Source of the DNA: Cytophagales bacterium
GTDB lineage: Bacteria > Bacteroidota > Bacteroidia > Cytophagales > Thermoflexibacteraceae
Assembly (NCBI GenBank): GCA_013299115.1
Contig: JAAFKA010000010.1
Span: forward strand, 106,888-170,887
Length of the DNA stretch: 64,000 nucleotides
Direction: 5' to 3'
Shown here: positions 61,044-64,000 of the stretch, piece after piece
How the letters are laid out: every line of letters begins with the position of its first letter
Numbering within the stretch: the stretch's first letter is position 1
Position numbers and translations under genes: made by a program
Notes under the pieces: generated by a model
Told to the model about the DNA's origin: nothing
The model's input: only the letters and a program-made list of their open reading frames with translations
Databases searched by the model: none

Positions 61044-62576
61044 CTACTTACTCACATTTTCCGCAGGTTGGTTTGCATTTTTTTGCAATATCTTGTCATG
61101 GGGAATTTGCAAAATAGCTTCGGCTTGCTTGCGTTTTTCCATAATGTCGCAGGGGTAGCCAAACAAGCAATTTTCCTTAATTTTTTTGCTCACTTCGGGT
61201 GGCACCATTTCCTCCCAGCCATCAGTTCCAGCCTTGATAAGTGCCAGCACGTGGTCAGAAATAATGTGCATAATATCTTGACGTATGTTCACCAAATCTG
61301 CAATTTTGTGATTGGCAATCAAATACTCGAATAAATCTATTTGGTGAGGAGGCAACTTAAATTTTTGGATATTGTATAATTCGCCATTTTCACGAGTATA
61401 AGGATAAACATAGACCTTAATATAGTGCATAAATAATTGGCTAAAAGCCTCCAAAATTCCACCTTTGAGGTTGGTGTAATATTTTTCGTGGAAAATACTT
61501 TCGAGGTTGAAAATCCCCATCACAATTCCTATTTTTTTCCGAGTCAATCCTGATAAGTAGTTTACCAAACGGTGGTATTCGTGATAATTGGAAATCATTA
61601 CCGTTTGCCCCAACGAGCAAAGTAAGTCCACCCTATCTAAAAAGTCTTTTTCGTCTATCTCCGTATTGGCAGCTTTGAGGTCGTGTAGGGTCAATTCGGT
61701 TAGCACCACAGTTCTTTCTCTTTCCTCTTCGGGCAGGTCTTTCAAAAACTGTTCTCTACCTGTTCGCAACATATCCATGTTCACATGAGTAACAGGGCGG
61801 AAACGACCACGCAAAACCAAAATATTTTTCTTATACAAAGCTTCAGAAGGTTGCATTGTATTTTCGTCAGGGTCAAACATAGTGGCTTCGGTCAAGCCAA
61901 AACGGACTAATTGCAAACTCAACAGCCTGTTGTCAAATTTCGGTTTGCCATCGAAATCTGGACCTTCGAGGCGTATCATGTCTATCTCTATTCTATCTCT
62001 GGACAATCCTTCGAGCAAAGATTGCAAAAACTTTTCGGGTTGGTCTTTATAAAAATAGCAAGCATAAATGAGGTTAGTTCCCAACATACCCACTGCCAAC
62101 TGCTGGGCTAAGGTTTCCTTGTCGTGCATTCTCACGTGCAAGACCGCAGTATTGGCTTCTGTTCGGGGGTTGAGTTGAAACTTTACGCCCATCCAACCAT
62201 GCCCTTGATTGGTGCGTTGGTAGTTGATAGCCACTACGGTATTGGCGTAGGCAAAAAAGCAAGTATTTTCGCCTCTTTCTTCGTCTAACCGCAACTCTAA
62301 CAGGCTGTATTCTTTGTTGAGCATCTTGTTTAGGCGAGGCTCACACACATAACGACCACTTTCTTCTTCTCCGTAAATGGCGTTGCTAAACGTCATATCG
62401 TAGGCAGACATCGTTTTGGCTATGGTGCCAGAAGCACCACCAGCTTTGAAAAATACAGAGGCTACTTCCTGCCCTGCACCAATTTCGGCAAAAGAGCCGT
62501 AAATTTTGCGGTCAAGGTTAATTTTTAAGGCTTTTTGGCGAGTGCTGAGGATTTGTTCTTCATCAATGACAGACAT
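61044..62576 (-). CDS. Conserved protein of unknown function (sometimes labelled nicotinate-nucleotide adenylyltransferase)
   Basis: Soluble protein of 510 aa. Conserved-looking blocks: INLDRKIYGSFAEIGAGQEV, VFFKAGGASGTIAKTMSAYD, SGRYVCEPRLNKML, NQGHGWMGVKFQLNP and RFRPVTHVNMDMLRTGREQF. I know this family as widespread in Bacteroidota and some other phyla. Database names such as nicotinate-nucleotide adenylyltransferase or TonB-dependent receptor for it are not backed by anything in the sequence: there is no HxGH nucleotidyl motif, no signal peptide and no barrel. It is a single gene with its own terminator. No function is assigned. Confidence 0.8.
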   Translation of the reverse strand: MSVIDEEQILSTRQKALKINLDRKIYGSFAEIGAGQEVASVFFKAGGASGTIAKTMSAYDMTFSNAIYGEEESGRYVCEPRLNKMLNKEYSLLELRLDEERGENTCFFAYANTVVAINYQRTNQGHGWMGVKFQLNPRTEANTAVLHVRMHDKETLAQQLAVGMLGTNLIYACYFYKDQPEKFLQSLLEGLSRDRIEIDMIRLEGPDFDGKPKFDNRLLSLQLVRFGLTEATMFDPDENTMQPSEALYKKNILVLRGRFRPVTHVNMDMLRTGREQFLKDLPEEERERTVVLTELTLHDLKAANTEIDEKDFLDRVDLLCSLGQTVMISNYHEYHRLVNYLSGLTRKKIGIVMGIFNLESIFHEKYYTNLKGGILEAFSQLFMHYIKVYVYPYTRENGELYNIQKFKLPPHQIDLFEYLIANHKIADLVNIRQDIMHIISDHVLALIKAGTDGWEEMVPPEVSKKIKENCLFGYPCDIMEKRKQAEAILQIPHDKILQKNANQPAENVSK

Positions 62577-62667
62577 GGCACAAGAGGTTTAGGTTAATTG
62601 GTGCTAATTTGTGAAATTTATAAACAAAAAACAAGCCTAATCTTACAACTTTATAGATTTATTTAGC

Positions 62668-62723
62668 TACCTTTGCAAGTAATTTAACACAGAACTAACA
62701 TTTCTCAAAGAAATGTTAGTTCT
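62668..62723 (+). promoter_or_regulatory. -7 box followed by a perfect 15-3-15 palindrome in the 5' leader
   Basis: TACCTTTG (62668-62675) fits the -7 consensus. Sixteen bases later a perfect hairpin spans 62691-62723, identical over all 33 bases to the one at 51244-51276. It ends 21 bases before the ATG at 62745, so it should be in the mRNA leader. Confidence 0.65.
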
Positions 62724-62744
62724 CTTTTAATTTAGCTATTCCTT

Positions 62745-63152
62745 ATGAAAATACAAAAGTTTTTTTATTCTCTCTTATTGGTAAGTGCTTTTAGTTGCTT
62801 TGCCTGTTTTGCTGCCCAAGCACAAAAATTAGAATATTGGACATTGTTCCAAGATATGTTGGTGGAAGAACACCTTGTTGGTCGCAATCCCGATTATGCA
62901 ACTATTACAGTCAGCATCAGGTACAGAGGGTTGGCAGGTCGCACTTTTCGGGTTATTCGCCAAAAACCTATCAAATCTCCTTCGCCACAAGATTGTATGG
63001 TGTTGTCTGTTGCCAAACAAGATACCTTAATGGTAAGTCGTGGCGAAAGTCAAGACCTGATGACCTACAAAATCAAACGAGGTTTAGACCTGAAATACCT
63101 TCGCCCTATGTACGAACCTTCGCAATATTGGAAGGTGGAGGAGGTGAAATAA
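62745..63152 (+). CDS. Small exported protein, function unknown
   Basis: Protein of 135 aa with a signal peptide (CFAAQAQKL). The mature part is basic and strand-rich (DYATITVSIRYRGLAGRTFR; CMVLSVAKQDTLMVSRGESQ) with no motif I recognise. Its stop codon directly abuts the stop codon of the convergent regulator gene at 63153. A leader hairpin precedes it. Confidence 0.72.
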   Translation: MKIQKFFYSLLLVSAFSCFACFAAQAQKLEYWTLFQDMLVEEHLVGRNPDYATITVSIRYRGLAGRTFRVIRQKPIKSPSPQDCMVLSVAKQDTLMVSRGESQDLMTYKIKRGLDLKYLRPMYEPSQYWKVEEVK

Positions 63153-63665
63153 CTACTTCTTGATAATATTAAACAAAAAATTCATCAGCCAATTTTCGTC
63201 TGCACGCATAATTTTTTCTACCGAATTATCTACATTTTCTGTAAAGGTTTTCAGGCTGGCTATGCTGTCCATAAAAGCCTTGTACTCCTCTTGGCTGCTT
63301 TCCTCACTTTTGGTAGCTTCCAATTCCTCCAATAAGGTAATGATAGGCTCAATTTCTCTCCGCTTTCGTTCTCTTACCACCTGCCTTGCCACTTTCCAAA
63401 CATCTTTTTCTGCCACATAAAAATCTTTCCTTTCGCCTGCCTTATACACTTTTTGCACCAAACCCCAATCCATCAGTTCTCTTACGTTCATATTCACATT
63501 GCCTCGCGAAATTTGGAGAGTTTCCATCATTTCCTCTGTGCTAAGAGGCTCAGAGGCAATGAACAACAAGGCATGAATCTGTGCCATTGTCTTGTTTATT
63601 CCCCATTTAGAGCCTAAGCCTCCCCACGCATGAATAAATTTTTGTTTTGCTTCGTCGAGTTGCAT
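63153..63665 (-). CDS. GbsR/MarR-type transcriptional regulator
   Basis: Winged-helix regulator of 170 aa. WGGLGSKWGINKTMAQIHAL then LFIASEPLSTEEMMETLQIS, RGNVNMNVRELMDWGLVQKV and the wing YKAGERKDFYVAEKDVWKVA are typical of GbsR-like proteins, which in other bacteria respond to choline or control osmoprotectant and envelope genes. The C-terminal part (about 105-170) is helical and probably dimerises. No betaine gene is adjacent, so the regulon is unknown. Confidence 0.85.
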   Translation of the reverse strand: MQLDEAKQKFIHAWGGLGSKWGINKTMAQIHALLFIASEPLSTEEMMETLQISRGNVNMNVRELMDWGLVQKVYKAGERKDFYVAEKDVWKVARQVVRERKRREIEPIITLLEELEATKSEESSQEEYKAFMDSIASLKTFTENVDNSVEKIMRADENWLMNFLFNIIKK

Positions 63666-63783
63666 AATGTTTTGTTGTTTGCTGCCAAAATAGTTAGTAC
63701 ATTTTTTCAGTTAATTTTGCCTATTGAAGCATTTTTTAATTTTTAATAAACTGTATTTTCAAAAATACATTTTATTTTTTTAA

Positions 63784-64000
63784 TTCTTGGAATCAAGTTT
63801 GAAATGAAATTTGGGGAAAATTAAAAAAGGTTAAATACTGTCATATTTTATGTTTATTTTTGAATTGCGAAATAAAAAATCAAAATAAAACTATGGCACA
63901 TTTAACCCTAAAACAAAGATATGAAATTTCTGCACTTTTTGCAAGGAATATATCACAAAAAGAAATTGCTTTGCAAGTTGGAACTAGCGAAAGTACGATT
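63784..64000 (+). mobile_element. IS30-family insertion sequence, copy 2 (left end only)
   Basis: From about 63784 (ttcttggaatcaagtttg) to the window edge the sequence parallels 30210-30427 of copy 1 with scattered substitutions. The outermost 13 bases of copy 1 (gcagattcaactc) are missing here. The element continues past the window. Confidence 0.85.
63893..64000 (+). CDS. IS30-family transposase, N-terminal part (cut by window edge)
   Basis: ATG 63893 opens a frame of 36 codons to the edge: LTLKQRYEISALFARNISQK, then EIALQVGTSESTI, the N-terminal helix-turn-helix of the IS30 transposase. It differs from copy 1 at several residues, so the two copies are not a recent duplicate. The parts where copy 1 carries its 16-nt inserts are outside the window. 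Confidence 0.88.
   Translation, partial: MAHLTLKQRYEISALFARNISQKEIALQVGTSESTI

Overview
The window is chromosomal DNA from a member of the Bacteroidota, most likely a gliding, Cytophaga-like lineage; I cannot name a genus. The evidence is clear AT-richness, almost no Shine-Dalgarno sites, promoters of the TTG / TAnnTTTG type, a gldD gliding lipoprotein gene, a secreted protease with a type IX secretion C-terminal domain, TonB-dependent receptors, two small exosortases, many SPII lipoproteins, and PP2C/SpoIIE phosphatases fused to TPR repeats. Genes sit mostly as singletons or pairs, and operons that are long in other bacteria are broken up: rpsG-fusA-rpsJ without rpsL or tuf, atpF-atpH without the other atp genes, nuoH behind tsaE, and a lone NuoD/HycE-like subunit.

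Layout. 1-8.5 kb: partial coaBC, a TPR-GAF-SpoIIE phosphatase, a VanX-type dipeptidase, ogt and a GT117/DUF2723 membrane protein. 8.7-19.6 kb: an accessory-looking block bounded by two paralogous TonB-dependent receptors. Between them lie a Septu-like ATPase/HNH pair, a second TPR-SpoIIE phosphatase, a probable toxin-antitoxin-chaperone (HigB-HigA-SecB-like) operon and a long palindrome; exosortase K follows the second receptor. 19.7-30.2 kb: a kinase-like protein with eroded ATP boxes, a DUF1036 protein, scoB behind a long hairpin, an M4 protease with T9SS tail, a duplicated lipoprotein/protease-fragment cassette, an HD hydrolase, a TPR lipoprotein and a SPOR-domain protein.

30.2-31.4 kb is an IS30-family element whose transposase is broken by two 16-nt GC-rich mini-hairpin insertions. 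A second copy begins at the right edge of the window. 31.4-48 kb: a MuiA-like protein, a PD-(D/E)XK transposase remnant, TPR protein, peroxiredoxin, NuoD-like protein, rimP, a YgiB/YgiC-like pair, rpsG-fusA-rpsJ, lipoproteins, an XRE regulator, a Uma2 nuclease, a second exosortase, a truA remnant and an AlkA-type glycosylase. 48-64 kb: GH13 amylase, parA, gldD, a pseudouridine synthase, atpFH, tsaE-nuoH, an M48 protease operon, cmk, a conserved protein of unknown function and a GbsR-type regulator.

Intergenic regions carry a dispersed family of short palindromes (15-bp arms, 3-nt loop), repeatedly just upstream of start codons, plus other REP-like hairpins. The best leads for something undescribed are the 16-nt inserts in the IS30 transposase, the TAC operon, the Septu-like pair with its adjacent phosphatase, and the palindrome family in 5' flanks. 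No tRNA, rRNA, CRISPR array or origin was recognised.
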